Assembly (NCBI GenBank): GCA_009760885.1
Contig: CM019707.1
Span: 32,591,602-32,655,601, forward strand
Source: Achatina immaculata
Taxonomy: Eukaryota > Mollusca > Gastropoda > Stylommatophora > Achatinidae
Reading direction: 5' to 3'
DNA length: 64,000 nt
The position numbers were made by a program, and so were the translations under genes. Under the pieces are notes generated by a model. The model did no database searches. It was not told where the DNA came from and worked only from the letters and a program-made list of their open reading frames with translations. This document shows, in pieces, positions 31,587-42,053 of this stretch. The stretch's first letter is position 1. Every line of letters starts with the position of its first letter.

Positions 31587-31829
31587 TTGCTCTAGGCTCC
31601 ATTTAGGGAGGCAGTGTTCTGGAAGGACATGTCACATGACGCTGACCCCAAAGGGGGTACAGATATCCCGGGGTTTTTACCCCCGCCTGTTCCACATACG
31701 TGATGTTCTGGCCTCATTCGACGGAGAAAGAGCATCCTCATTATCTTCGCAACAAGGGCGACAACCTTGGCGAGTGGAAGCGGCGGTTGTGGCGCAGTCA
31801 CAGGTAATCCTGTCTTAGAGGCACATAGG

Positions 31830-32050
31830 GATATGGTGTTAGCGCCCATATTTTCCTTGACCTGTCACCACACTAGAGGGTGATATGGTCAGTATCACGC
31901 CTGGCTGCCGCCTTTCCTTCCCCAACTCTAGAAGAAGTCGGGTACCCATTTCTACAGCTGGGTTAATGGGGTGCCTCCAGCCGGATTCGAAACCCCCCGA
32001 CCTTCGCCATGAGAGACCAATGCACTAACCACTTCGCCACTCAGACACCC
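31830..32050 (-). repeat. tRNA-derived SINE, family S1 (copy 3)
   Basis: The body shares GATATGGTCAGTATCACGCC and GGTACCCATTTCTACAGCTG with the other copies. On the minus strand the tRNA head is at the right, AGTGGCGAAGTGGTTAGTGC, with B box GGTTTCGAATCCG. Confidence 0.8.
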
Positions 32051-32690
32051 ACGTGGCGCAGTCATAGCACGCTCTATCTGTACCTGAGAAGCCGAGTGGA
32101 CGTGGAAAATCAGTCAGGATCTTTCAGGTGTCGTCAATACTTGCTCCCCAGCTGAGTTTCTGGAATTACGAAGTATCTTGTCACAGTTTAATAATCTCAT
32201 TTACAAGAGGGCTGGCAGTGTAAATCTATATCCCCGTATATTTTTTTTCGGTTAGTACTGTCTGGTTGCTTTCCAGGTCTTAAAACTCGATCACTAAAAC
32301 AAACTGTAATTCGTTACGCCCTGACCGCATTCCTGTCTCCATTTGTATACATTCTGGTAGCCATTTTATGGAACTTGATTATCTTTGTTACCGCTTCCAG
32401 CTGTGATTAACTGCTATAGGCTCTGTTTTCATTGGCTCTTCCTACAAATATGCTAGGGTCATTATTTTTATCTATATATAAGCTGGCATTGAATCGAAAG
32501 GTGAGTTGTTTTCTGGTTTGTGAATTCCTTATGTGTGAATAGCGGACTTTGTTCTAAATGTTGTTGTTTTTTTTTCTATCTGTGAAAGCTTAAGAAGGTT
32601 ACTGGAAGCTGATGTGCTGTCAACGTTTGTTCAGAGTGTGTGAAGCGATGAAGTGGTTTGTAATAAATTTTGCAGGTTACATGTGGGCTT
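32051..32690. other. gene-free stretch
   Basis: No gene or array is supported. A TTTC run follows at 32695-32720. Confidence 0.45.
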
Positions 32691-33021
32691 TCTCTCTTTC
32701 TTTCTTTCTTTCTTTCTTTGCAGTTGTTTTGTTATTGTTGTTTTGTTAATGTTGTTATTGTTGTTGTTCTTCTTCTTCGTTTTCCTCCTCTTCTTCTTCA
32801 TCTTCCTCCATTTCTTCATCTTATATCTCCTCCTCCTCTTCTTCTTCCTCCTCCTCGTCTTCTTTCTCCTCCTTCTCCTCTTCATCTTCACCTTCCTCAT
32901 CTTTTTCTTTTTCTTCCTGCTCCTCGTCTTCTTTTTTCTCATCCTACTCCTCTTCTTCTTATTCCTCCTCCTCCTCTCCTTCCTCCTCCTCTTATTCTTC
33001 CGATAGTCATTTATATATATA

Positions 33022-33056
<35 letters not shown>
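32691..33056. repeat. pyrimidine-rich array and TA microsatellite
   Basis: TTTC, TTG and CTCCTC/TTCTTC tracts run to about 33000, followed by (TA)n at 33012-33056. Open frames on both strands are composition artefacts. Confidence 0.93.
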
Positions 33057-33060
<4 letters not shown>

Positions 33061-33164
33061 CTTCTGTACTGAGTGAATGGATACGAGCAAAACGTAAATG
33101 TTATATTTTATTTTATGTCTCCCAGCTTCAATGTTAATTATGTTTGTTATATGAACAGCATATT

Positions 33165-33275
33165 TGTAGAATGTCTGGAATAGAGTGAAGGATGTATGAT
33201 AAAGGGCAGAATGTCAGATGGGCCTGCGTCCCAGTTCTTAGCCCTTTTGAAATAAAGATCAATCAGTCTTCCTCT
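33165..33275 (+). repeat. dispersed repeat DR2, copy 1
   Basis: Landmarks TGTATGATAAAGGGCAGA, ATGGGCCTGCGT and CCCTTTTGAAATAAA are shared with 44530-44695. It ends ATCAATCAG, a short version of the AATC tail seen in copy 2, and then meets TTC repeats. It has the look of the 3' end of a retroelement. Confidence 0.75.
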
Positions 33276-33334
33276 TCTTCTTCTTCTTCCTTTTCTTCTT
33301 CTTCTTCTTTTTTCTTCTTCTTCTTCTTCTTCAT
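33267..33334. repeat. TTC microsatellite
   Basis: TTCTTC tracts interrupted by TTTT lie directly after the DR2 end. Confidence 0.92.
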
Positions 33335-33465
33335 GCGAATTAGGGAGAAAGAGGACATTGATTTTTGTGGAAGAAATTATATTCACAACACTACGAAAAT
33401 CTTAAAGAAAAAAAGTTTAATGGATAGCACACATAACTGCGAATATTAAACTTTAAAACGGAAAT

Positions 33466-33985
33466 TAGACACACCTAGGAACAGAGCTAACATGAAATGA
33501 AACTGGACAGATAGTTAAGAACAGAGCTAACATGAAATGAAACTGGACAGATCGTTACGAACAGAGCTAACATGAAATGAAACTGGAAAGATCGTTAAGA
33601 ACAGAGCTAACATGAAATGAAACTGGACAGATAGTTAAGAACAGAGCTAACATGAAATGAGGCTGGACAGATAGTTAAAAACAGAGCTAACATGAAATGA
33701 GGCTGGACAGATCGTTAAGAACAGAGCTAACATGAAATGAGGCTGGACAGATCGTTAAGAACAGAGCTAACATGAAATGAGGCTGAACAGATAGTTAAGA
33801 ATAGAGCTAACATGAAATGAAACTGGACAGATAGTTAAGAACAGAGCTAACAGGAAACGAAACTGGACAGATAGTTAAGAACAGAGCTAACATGAAACGA
33901 AACTGGACAGATAGTTAATAACAGAGCTAACATGACATGAAACTGGACAGATAGTTAAGAACAGAGCTAACATGAAACGGATCCA
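33466..33985. repeat. 40-bp minisatellite, 13 copies
   Basis: Units of 40 bp contain AAGAACAGAGCTAACATGAA and CTGGACAGATAGTT. Variant GAAATGAGGCTGG is confined to neighbouring units (33651-33785), again indicating block amplification. Confidence 0.95.
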
Positions 33986-34450
33986 AGTTTAGGAAAAACT
34001 CCGTTTTTTTAAAGAAAAAGAAAAAGAAAACAAAACTAAACCAAATACCTTGTTTGTTCAAACACTGAACTAGTTTTTCCTGCCAGTCCGCTCTGGAAAA
34101 TTGGCGTGGGATTTCTCTGACCATTCTGTACAAGCTCATATGTTTTTTTAAAAATTATTTTGTCTCGGAAAGATATGTCCTCGAGACCATTAACCCCTTT
34201 TGACTTATTGTTTTAGTTCAGAACTTGCTATGGGAGTCCGCATGTGCCATGTGTGAGAAAATTTGAATAGATTTGTTGTGTTTGAAATGTAATATTTGTG
34301 CATGAAGATATGAAAAACAAAATTAACATACCTTCATGATTTTAGATGAAGCGTATTCATTGTATTTGATGGTCTGTTTATCTTTCTGCTGTCTCTCATA
34401 GATAAAGGGCAAACATACGAGTCAGTTCTGTTCGGTATATTCTATGCTGG
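33986..34450. other. gene-free stretch
   Basis: No gene, mobile element or array is supported. An ATC run begins at 34455. Confidence 0.45.
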
Positions 34451-34453
34451 CCA

Positions 34454-35281
34454 TCATCATCATCATCATCATCATCATCGTCATCATCTTCTTCTTCTTC
34501 TTCTTCTTTTCTCCTTTTTCATTTAATAATTTTTCTTTCTTCTTTCTTAGTTTTCTTTGTTCTTTCTCTTTCTTTTTTCTTATTTTTCTTACCTATTTCT
34601 TAGTTTTCTTTATTGTTTTTCTTTCTTCTTTCTTAGTTTTCTTTATTATTTCTCTTTCTCCTTTCTTAGTTTTCTTTCGTGTTTTTCTTTCTTCTTTCTT
34701 AATTTTCTTTCTTCTTTTTCCTTTCTTATTTTTCTTTCTTCTTTTTCTTTATTCTTTCTTATTTTTCTTTATTCTTTTTCTTTCTTAGTTTTCTTTCTTG
34801 TTTTTCTTTCTTCTTTCTTATTTTTCTTTCTTAGTTTTCTGTATTCTTTTTCTTTCTTCTTTCTTAATTTTCTTTCTTCTTTTTCTTTCTTCTTTCTTAG
34901 TTTTCTTTCTTCTTTTTCTTTCTTCTTTCTTAGTTTTCTTTATTAGTTTTCTTTCTTGTTTTTCTTTCTTCTTTCTTAGTTTTCTTTCTTTTTTCTTAGT
35001 TTTCTTTCTTCTTTTTCTTTCTTTTTTCTAGTTCTTTCTTCTTTTCTCTTCTTTCTAGTTCTTTCTTCTTTTTCTTTCTTCTTTCTTAGTTTTTTTTTCT
35101 TTTCTTTCTTCTTTCTTAGTTTTCTTTCTTCTTTTTCTTTCTTCTTTCTTAGTTTTTTTTTTTTCTTTCCTTTCTTCTTTCTTAGTTTTATTTCTTCTTT
35201 TTCTTTCTTCTTTCTTAGTTTTATTTCTTCTTTTTCTTTCTTCTTTCTTAGTTTTATTTCTTCTTTTTCTTTCTTCTTCCC
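34454..35281. repeat. ATC run and TTTCTT polypyrimidine array
   Basis: (ATC)n at 34454-34480 is followed by about 780 bp of TTTCTTTCTTCTTTCTTAGT-type units of variable length (roughly 20-40 bp). The TTAG word recurs in most units. All open frames here are artefacts. Confidence 0.95.
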
Positions 35282-35491
35282 CCTCCTGTTCTTCCACCGC
35301 CGCCACTAATTACTTCTTAATCTTGGTCAGTATCACCTTCATACGCTGATACTTGGTCTGGAGTTTGAGTGAAGTTTGACGTCCCTATCACAAATCTTGT
35401 AGCGGCCTAGAAATATGAAGACACTAACACTTCGCCATGCATGCAAATGCCATATGACATACAGATCTAGTCAAAAGAAAAACAAACATAT

Positions 35492-35492
<1 letters not shown>

Positions 35493-35537
<45 letters not shown>

Positions 35538-35538
35538 A
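35493..35538. repeat. CT microsatellite
   Basis: A perfect (CT)n run of about 45 bases. Confidence 0.96.
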
Positions 35539-35539
35539 A

Positions 35540-36243
35540 AGCGTTTCCTTTCCAAACAAACAAACAAACAAAAAATCTACCATCAGCTGGTCATTCTGAT
35601 GTTTATTTCATCCCACCACAAAGTTTACATAAACTTAATCTAAAACGTTCAATGCCTAGTCCAAACATAAACTCTCCTTGACCCCGCATTCTTGTCACTG
35701 TCTCACGTCACACCTCAGCTTTTTAAAGCAAAACAAACTCCCGACCTGACATTTACACTCGCGCGGACAGAATCCAAAGTACAACGTTCTGTTCTTTCCA
35801 TTCTCAGATTAACTCTCCTCTGTTAATATGGCTCCACTCCTTTATAATATCAGTCGATTATTTGTTCTCATTATCTTATAATTATTTCCTTGTTTTCCCA
35901 CCAATTTTTAAAGTTTTTATCTCTTTCATTTTAAGTTTAGCAAATTTTTGTATGATTTTTTTTTTATGAAAAAAAAGTTACCAGAAATCTGAATACACAA
36001 AATTTGTTCTGATTTGTTTCTTCTCTTTTACTTTGACAGACGTGGCAGCGCGCAGTGATACACCGAGTTGTTAATTTTGCTGCTGTATGTGGCGTCCACT
36101 TTTCACAAAATGGAGAGACATGATTTATTATTGTAAGGTATCACTAAATATTACACGAGGAAAAAGGCCATCAAGTTACCATAACAAGGACACACGTGGT
36201 TGTGGGAGCAGGTTAGGAGTTCGTCCTTGACCGTGTTGTAAAG
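35540..36243 (+). promoter_or_regulatory. upstream region and 5' leader of the ABCC5-like gene
   Basis: This stretch precedes the inferred start codon at 36244. I see no TATA box at a convincing distance. CpG content rises from about 36180. An in-frame TAG at 36214-36216, 27 bases before the ATG, closes the frame upstream, which supports 36244 as the start. The transcription start and any non-coding first exon cannot be placed. Confidence 0.35.
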
Positions 36244-36347
36244 ATGGACGTCCATGGCAGCGGTTCCGGCCAGAGCAGGCGGGCGAATGCAGAACCGATG
36301 GAGGAAAACGGCGATGATAATGGCGCAGGGAAGACCGTCGCTGACAG
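36244..36347 (+). CDS. ABCC5-like: ABCC5-like ABC transporter, coding exon 1
   Basis: ATG at 36244 opens 34 codons, MDVHGSGSGQSRRANAEPME and 14 more, rich in Gly, Glu, Asp and Asn. It is followed by two bases of a codon and a donor AG/GTGGGT at 36348. An in-frame stop lies 27 bases upstream. The acidic, disordered content fits the cytosolic N-terminus that precedes the transporter core in ABCC5 relatives. The phase (two bases) matches exon 2, which begins with one base completing Ser. Assignment to the same gene as exons 2 and 3 is inferred from strand, order and phase; the N-terminus itself is not conserved enough to prove it. Confidence 0.6.
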
Positions 36348-36454
36348 GTGGGTACTGTTTGCGCCCATTGAGAACTGACTTCATCAAATTCATTGGCGCA
36401 TGAACTTCTACATTGTGTGACCTTCCCACATGAGTAATTTAAATCATTCTTATC

Positions 36455-36890
36455 TCTCTCTCTCTCTGAACCTTAAGTGCCCAGGGCACATGGGGCTTCC
36501 GCAAGGGTTTTCCACAAATGCCTGTCCTTCGCCTTTTTTTCTGCTCTTGCCCAGGTGAGCCTCTATTGCTCAACATCCTTCTGTTGTTCTTCTCCATGTC
36601 TCTTGTGGTCTACCCTTACTCTGCTCCCTGTGGTGTCCATCTTAGTGCTATTTTTGGTAGTGAGTTGCAGTCATTCAGAGCACATGTCCAACCATCGCCA
36701 GCGTCTTTCTCAATAATTGTTGTCAGGTTTCATCTGCATTTTGTTAATAAGATGTTATTCCTTATAGTGTTTGGCCAAAATATTTTTCTAATTCTTCGTA
36801 AACATTTAGTCTGGAAAGAATTCAACTTGTTTTCTATGGTTTTGGTGATTTTCCAGCATTCGTTCTTATAAAGCCCATTAAATAATGCCA
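36455..36890 (-). pseudogene. non-LTR retrotransposon family A, 3' end (copy 2), in intron 1
   Basis: It matches copy 1 (1958-2275) closely at the conserved tail (GCCCAGGGCACATGGGGCTT) and reaches further into thumb coding (plus-strand 36730-36870 reads in reverse as FQTKCLRRI-type sequence). The 3' end is again a CT/GA run (36452-36467). Frameshifts and lost bases make it non-functional. It lies about 100 bp after the exon 1 donor. Confidence 0.82.
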
Positions 36891-36894
36891 ATTA

Positions 36895-37315
36895 TTATTA
36901 TCATTACCTGGGCACTTAACAAAACAGCCGAGAAACACATAAGTGTATTTGAATGTAAATGCTATAGAAGAGTCTTTCAAATATCATGGACACAAATATG
37001 AACAAAAGTAATCCATACTACAAGAATTTAATATTAAAGAAGGTTGGTTGGTAAAGAAGATTAAACAGAGAAAACTTAAATATTTTGGACATATTAAAAG
37101 TGATGTGAGTTTGGAGAAGATAGGCTTGGAAGGGTACATAATGGGAAAAAGAAAGAGATGAAGACCAAGGCGAAGATGGCTGCAAGGCATAGCTGATGAT
37201 CTGCGAATAATGTCTCAACAACAGGGCATCTTGCTTACAATCGAGAGGTCTTCGGGAGAGCTGTTAGGGAGGCAAAGTTCCACAGGGGACATGGTAATGA
37301 ATGACTGAATTATTG
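36895..37315 (+). pseudogene. non-LTR retrotransposon family C, 3' end (copy 3), in intron 1
   Basis: Order: WALNKTAEKHI-like, FECKCYRRVFQISWT, NIKEGWLVKKIKQRKLKYF, GHIKSDVSLEK, GYIMGK, then GELLGRQS. The element ends in KGHG-like codons and AATGACTGAATTATTGTTG, a TTG/ATTG tail. Frameshifts are present. Confidence 0.8.
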
Positions 37316-37382
37316 TTGTTGTTGTTTCGTTAATTTAAAGATTAAAATAGGTTAAAGATTAAAATAAACTAAAATAACTCAT

Positions 37383-37441
<59 letters not shown>
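37383..37441. repeat. GA microsatellite
   Basis: (GA)n of about 58 bases in intron 1. Confidence 0.97.
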
Positions 37442-37443
<2 letters not shown>

Positions 37444-37825
37444 AAATCAAAGAGAGAAATAAAATGAAAGAACTTATTGGGTTTTTTTTTCACTACATCT
37501 GCAATCATTCACCTGTCGGATGCTAATGTTACACAGAAACAGATTCGGATAGGGAGTAAATTAGGGTGGATCCATTTCATTTATTTAAGCGAACTTAAAG
37601 AAGCATTATTTCCAGCAGATAACATCGGCATCTTGCCCCCTGAGCCACCATGTGATATCATGTCGCTGGTTTGCTCCTTTAGCATATTTGTACTTTGACA
37701 AACAGGACTCTTTGTAACAATTATCTAGAGTTTAAAAACAACTTTACGGGACAATATGAACATCTAGAACTTTGTATGTGCTGTGCATAGCTGCAGATGA
37801 GTCATTGTGTTGAACAAGCTCAAGT

Positions 37826-38472
37826 CGGGGGCTTTCAAGGGTAAGGGGCTTTCAAGGGTAAGGAGCTTTCTAGAGTAAGGGGCTTTCTAGGGTAAGGGGC
37901 TTTCCAGGGTAAGTGGCTTTCCAGGGTAATGAGCTTTCTAGGGTAAGGGGCTTTCTAGGGTAAGGGGCTTTCAAGGGTAAGGAGCTTTCTAGAATAAGGG
38001 GCTTTCAAGGGTAAGGGGCTTTCTAGGGTGAGGGGCTTTCTAGGGTAAGTGGCTTTCTAGGGTAAGTGGCTTTCTAGGGTAATGAGCTTTCTAGGGTGAG
38101 GGGCTTTCTAGGGTAAGTGGCTTTCTAGGGTAAGGGGCTTTCTAGGGTAAGTGGCTTTCTAGGGTAAGGGGCTTTAAGGGGCTTTCTAGGGTAAGTGGCT
38201 TTCTAGGGTGAGGGGCTTTCTACGGTAAGTGGCTTTCCAGGGTAAGTGGCTTTCTAGGGTAAAGGGTTTTCTAGGTTAATGGGCTTTCAAGGGTAAGAAG
38301 CTTTCTAGGTTAATGGGCTTGCTAGGGTAAGTAGCTTTCTAGGGTAAGGGGATTTCTAGGATAAGGGGCTTTCTAGGGTAAGTGGCTTGCTAGGGTAATG
38401 GGGCGTTCTTGAGTAAGTGGCTTGCTAGGTTAAGGGGCTTTCTAGGGTAAGGGGCTTTCTAGCGTAAGGGGC
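37826..38472. repeat. 17-bp minisatellite, about 37 copies, in intron 1
   Basis: Units of 17 bp (AAGGGGCTTTCTAGGGT) vary as AAGTGG, AATGAG or GTGAGG, with CAAGGGT or CCAGGGT forms. The plus strand is rich in GGGG and GGGT and has some G-quadruplex potential. Confidence 0.95.
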
Positions 38473-38689
38473 GCAGCGTCGATGAAAGAAAATCTACCAA
38501 AAAAAAAAAGGGAAAGTTTTCTGTGACAAACTATAAACTTATCATTGCAAAACTAGCTTGTTACATTAGGATTGTGTAATGCAAAAGTAGATTTTAGAAT
38601 TAGAAGAGAGTAACGCAGTATATTGGAGGGTATGGGCCGGAAAGACAGGGTACAAGTAACATCCACGGTTTCCGTTCTGTTAAGGTATA

Positions 38690-38948
38690 TTGGGGATACG
38701 GTATTAGGCCTGCATTTCTAAAACCTTCGGAGACATGAAAGTGTACTGTGGTCAGTATCAGGCCTGCCCGCGTTTACCTTCCCAGATTTCTCTGGTACCC
38801 AATTTTCAGACGTTGGGTAGACACCTGGACTTTTTTTTTTTTTTTGGTGTGGTGGTACCAGAAAAAATATCTCCACTGCTGAGACTTGAGCCCGGTATCG
38901 CTGGATTAGCAGACCGGGCGTCTAATCACTCAGCCAATCATGCCGGAA
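38690..38948 (-). repeat. tRNA-derived SINE, family S1 (copy 4), in intron 1
   Basis: It shares GTGGTCAGTATCAGGCCTG, CCCAGATTTCTCTGGTACCC and the TAATCACTCAGCCAATCATG head (minus-strand tRNA-like start CATGATTGGCTGAGTGATTA). A poly-T run (38830-38845) interrupts the body. Confidence 0.75.
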
Positions 38949-39047
38949 ATGCCCATGCTATATTTAGTCCGAGGTCCTAGTTTAAAAAAAAACACTACTC
39001 GCTATTGGTTACCGCAGAATATAAAAGTGAAATTTGTACTTTAAACT

Positions 39048-39276
39048 ACTGAGTTGAAAGGTCAGTAGAATACTAAGTTGAAAGGTCAGTAGAATACTAA
39101 GTTGAACGGTTAGTAGAATACTAAGTTGAAAGGTCAGTAGAATACTAAGTTGAACGGTTAGTAGAATACTAAGTTGAAAGGTCAGTAGAATACTAAGTTG
39201 AAAGGTCAGTCGAATACTAAGTTAAAAGGTCAGTAGAATACTAAATTGAAAGGTCAGTAGAATACTAAGTTGAAAA
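39048..39276. repeat. 24-bp minisatellite, 9-10 copies, in intron 1
   Basis: Units of 24 bp contain AAGTTGAAAGGTCAGTAGAA; the variant AACGGTTAGTAGAA recurs twice. The array ends only about 90 bp before the exon 2 acceptor. Confidence 0.94.
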
Positions 39277-39364
39277 ATAACAGGGACGAAAGTTGTTCTA
39301 ATAATTTAAACATGTTGTTCTTGTCGTTTATCTTTGTAACAATTTTTTGTTTTGTTGTCCTCAG

Positions 39365-39490
39365 TTTCTTGAACGTCTCTTCAGAGGATGAAGTGGGATA
39401 TGAATTTGGGTTCAGAGTGGCCAGAACCCCCGGGTTCGCCCGATACAAGCAGGGTTTAAAAAACATAATTCCTGTGAGGTTTGCCAAGTC
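39365..39490 (+). CDS. ABCC5-like: ABCC5-like ABC transporter, coding exon 2
   Basis: A strong acceptor (TTTGTTTTGTTGTCCTCAG, ending 39364) opens the exon and AAGTC/GTAAGT closes it at 39490. The 126-bp exon is symmetric in phase 2. It encodes SSEDEVGYEFGFRV, then FARYKQGLKNIIPVRFAKS. The Y-x-x-GL-x-x-x-x-P-x-R pattern corresponds to the segment of human ABCC5 just before the first conserved core motif. The last two bases (TC) join the first base (G) of exon 3 to make Ser. ABCC11 or ABCC12-like identity cannot be excluded from this much sequence. Confidence 0.72.
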
Positions 39491-39690
39491 GTAAGTACTT
39501 GCCCACGTGAATGCTTGTTTATGTGAAATTTATAGTTTATAAAATAATTAATTTCATTTGTTCCAAAGGTTGGGGGTGGGGGGTGGGGTGGTGGTGGGGG
39601 TGGTAGGAGAGGAGACGAGATGAGACGAGACAGAGGGAGAGAGAGAGAATGAATGAATAATCTTTATTTTTAAAGGGTAAAGAATTGGAC

Positions 39691-39695
39691 AGAGA

Positions 39696-39750
<55 letters not shown>
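39691..39750. repeat. TAG microsatellite and G runs, in intron 2
   Basis: (GTA)n lies at 39698-39749, preceded by GGTGGGGGG-type sequence at about 39568-39602. Confidence 0.95.
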
Positions 39751-39751
<1 letters not shown>

Positions 39752-39835
39752 TCACATTTGTTCCTAAGTACTTGGAGAGGGCGTGGAGGATTCACATTTG
39801 TCCCAAAGTATTTTTTTTGGGGGGGGGGGGGCTCA

Positions 39836-39930
39836 CCTGGGCAAGAGCAGAAAAAAAGGCGAAGGACAGGCATTTGTGGAAAACCCTTGCGGAAGCCCCA
39901 TGTGCCCTGGGCACTTAAGGTTCAGAGAGA
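39836..39930 (+). pseudogene. non-LTR retrotransposon family A, extreme 3' end (copy 3), in intron 2
   Basis: The plus strand gives LTWARAEKKAKDRHLWKTLA and EAPCALGT, then CACTTAAGGTTCAGAGAGAG. Only the last 27 codons and tail are present, preceded by a G run (39816-39831). The coding part is unbroken, so the insertion is recent or lightly mutated. Confidence 0.88.
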
Positions 39931-41500
39931 GAGATTTTGGAGGGGAGGAGAAATACTTTCACTAACAGGATAGATTATCTTGACTCTCTCATGACCAGAA
40001 ACGGAGATGAACGCACAAGTAATTTCATGTCTTCACGGAATTCAGAAAAAGTACACAGACATCTGAGAGACAAAATGCTTAGTGCAGAAGCGCTTGCTGA
40101 TTACCAGGCTGTAGAAATGGGTGCCTAGTTGTTTTTTTTTCCAGAACTGGGACAGCAAAAGGCGACCTTTGGACAAACTGACCACATGACCTACATAGAT
40201 CCAGGTCAAGGAAACTACAGGTGGTGACACTATAACCCCTAGTACACCTTAGTGGCCTCCAGTACCGTTTGTAGCACCCACATATAGCGAGAAGACACAT
40301 CCAAGTTTGGTCGGTCATGGCCGGCCAGTATCAAACCTGACAATGCTCTCGTGCCATAAGATCTTCGCCAGCAAGATAAGGAATGACCACCGGAATGTAA
40401 GTGAATGTAACCCAAGTCCAAAGTGTTCTCGGCTGAGGGACAGAATGGCTGCAGGATGTGCAGTTACTAACGTCGGGGTGCTCTGATGCGAGTGGGGCGG
40501 CATCGGGCGGCTAGTTAAGCCCCTTCTCTGGTACGAGGGCTCTGCTAGAGTGACCGTTTAGTTCCCTTCCTGTAGTACACCATTGCCATGAATTTATCTT
40601 TTAATTTGCAGAACCGTCGCCGGTGCAACGGAGTGCGTGCACTGAGGTCGACGCTGCAGCAGCATCTAAATAAGCCGTCAGATCGGCCAGAGTGGAGGAG
40701 GAGGGAAAACGCTTTGGATGGATGCTGCGGCATGCGGCGGGGCATATATAGGTTGTCCTGAACCCAGTGAAGCCGGAGTTTGAACTTTGAACAAGATAAG
40801 GGATAGACTTGGTGTCTGTTTACCAAGAAAGCTGGCACTTGCGCCCCGCTGGGGTGCCATCTTCCACTGTGCACAGCTCAGAGAAACAATGAAAAGCCCG
40901 GAAAGACAGCAGTCGTCGTCATTATCATCGTAGTCATTACTATGAAAGGAAAACAAGCTGTAATAGTATCATTCGGAAAACTGTCTGCATATAGCGATAT
41001 CCTTCCACAGACGCATTCAATTTTTTAGGAAACATTTTGATAATGTCCAAAAACAAATAAGGTAAGAGCAGCAAGTACATTGATGGGCTCCTTGATGTAG
41101 AAGTTTGGATTAGTGAACCGGAAAACTTCAAAGAAAACTTGACCACTGGAAACTGACGGAAGACCAACGGTTTATTTCATGTCCGGACAAATAGTTGAAA
41201 AAATGAAAACAACTGAGACTGAAGAAACATATCACTAATGTATCACATAAATGTAAAGTTGTGGCCAAAAGAAAGAGTCACAGAAAGTAGTAGAGTGATG
41301 ATAGGTTGGTAATATTGAGAAAATGTCTTCTTGGACTTAACAATCAAGGCGAGAGACAAAAGAAAAATGAAGATGATTTGAAGCGAACTTTTACTGCAAG
41401 GATGCACAACATGATGATGATTAAATTAAAGATTGATCATTTATTATATTTCTGAATGTTTACCAACATACATTTTCTTAGTCATCACACATCCTATTAT
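39931..41500. other. intron 2, unique part
   Basis: No gene on either strand is convincing. Short open frames (for example 39937-40128 and 40545-40874 minus) lack recognised domains. The region 40190-40760 is richer in CpG than its flanks and may be an old element. I cannot name it. Confidence 0.4.
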
Positions 41501-41520
41501 GAAATGGCTACTCTCTGCAG

Positions 41521-41679
41521 GCCAAAAGGTTTCCTGCCAATAGAAACTAATGGGTTCATCAACTACATCACCTTTGGCTGGCTGACTACCTACATGTGGC
41601 AGGTGTACAAGAAGGGGGTCCAGTCTGTCAGGGGCCTACAGATAACCAAAGAGGAAAGTGCTGAGGTCAGCGCACAGAG
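41521..41679 (+). CDS. ABCC5-like: ABCC5-like ABC transporter, coding exon 3
   Basis: The acceptor CTACTCTCTGCAG ends at 41520 and the donor AGAG/GTCAGT starts at 41680. The exon encodes PKGFLPIETNGFINYITFGW, then LTTYMWQVYKKGVQS, then KEESAEVSAQR. The P-(V/I)-x-x-x-G-(L/F)-x-x-x-x-TF-x-W-L...KKG pattern and the following E-S-x-E-V stretch match the start of the ABCC5-type transporter core, just before the first membrane domain. The exon starts and ends in phase 2. Members of this family are membrane exporters of organic anions and cyclic nucleotides; substrate here is unknown. No later exon is visible before 64000. Confidence 0.78.
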
Positions 41680-41716
41680 GTCAGTGCTAGAAATCTTTGC
41701 TTCATTTGCATAACTT

Positions 41717-41759
<43 letters not shown>

Positions 41760-41760
41760 A
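41717..41760. repeat. GA microsatellite after exon 3
   Basis: An interrupted (GA)n run starts about 38 bases past the exon 3 donor. Confidence 0.95.
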
Positions 41761-41829
41761 TTTGAAAGATAAGGAAGATTTTAATTTGTGTTTGCAAGAA
41801 ACGTCTTGTGTGTGTGTAAAAGTTGTTTA

Positions 41830-41980
41830 TAACCGGCATATAGCTTTTATAAGAAGTGTTTAGTGTCTATAACAGATGTTTAGTATTTTATACAGGCATA
41901 TGGTGTTAACAAGAGGTGTTTAGTGTCTATAACAGATGTTTAGTATTTTATACAGTCATATTGTGTTAGCAAGAGGTGTT
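41830..41980. repeat. 62-bp tandem repeat, 2-3 copies
   Basis: GTGTTTAGTGTCTATAACAG and GATGTTTAGTATTTTATACA recur at about 62-bp spacing (41859, 41918, 41977). Confidence 0.85.
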
Positions 41981-41989
41981 TAGTGTCTG

Positions 41990-42053
41990 TTTTCTTCTTC
42001 TTCTTCTCCTTCTTCTTTCTTCCTCTTCCTCTTCTTCTTCTTCTTCTTCTTCT
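41990..42053. repeat. TTC microsatellite
   Basis: A (TTC)n run directly abuts DR1 copy 4. Confidence 0.93.

Noticed and set aside
33466..33985. Possible regulatory or spacer array of 40-bp units
   Set aside because: Plain minisatellite with no conserved binding-site pattern that I can identify.
36151..36429. 93-codon minus-strand open frame
   Set aside because: It is the antisense of ABCC5-like exon 1, which has a better case (start, upstream stop, donor, phase match).
37477..37698. 73-codon open frame in intron 1
   Set aside because: Bounded by no good splice sites and matches no family I know; likely chance.
40545..40956. Two minus-strand open frames of about 100 residues in intron 2
   Set aside because: No recognised domain; the stretch is CpG-rich, which thins out stop codons.
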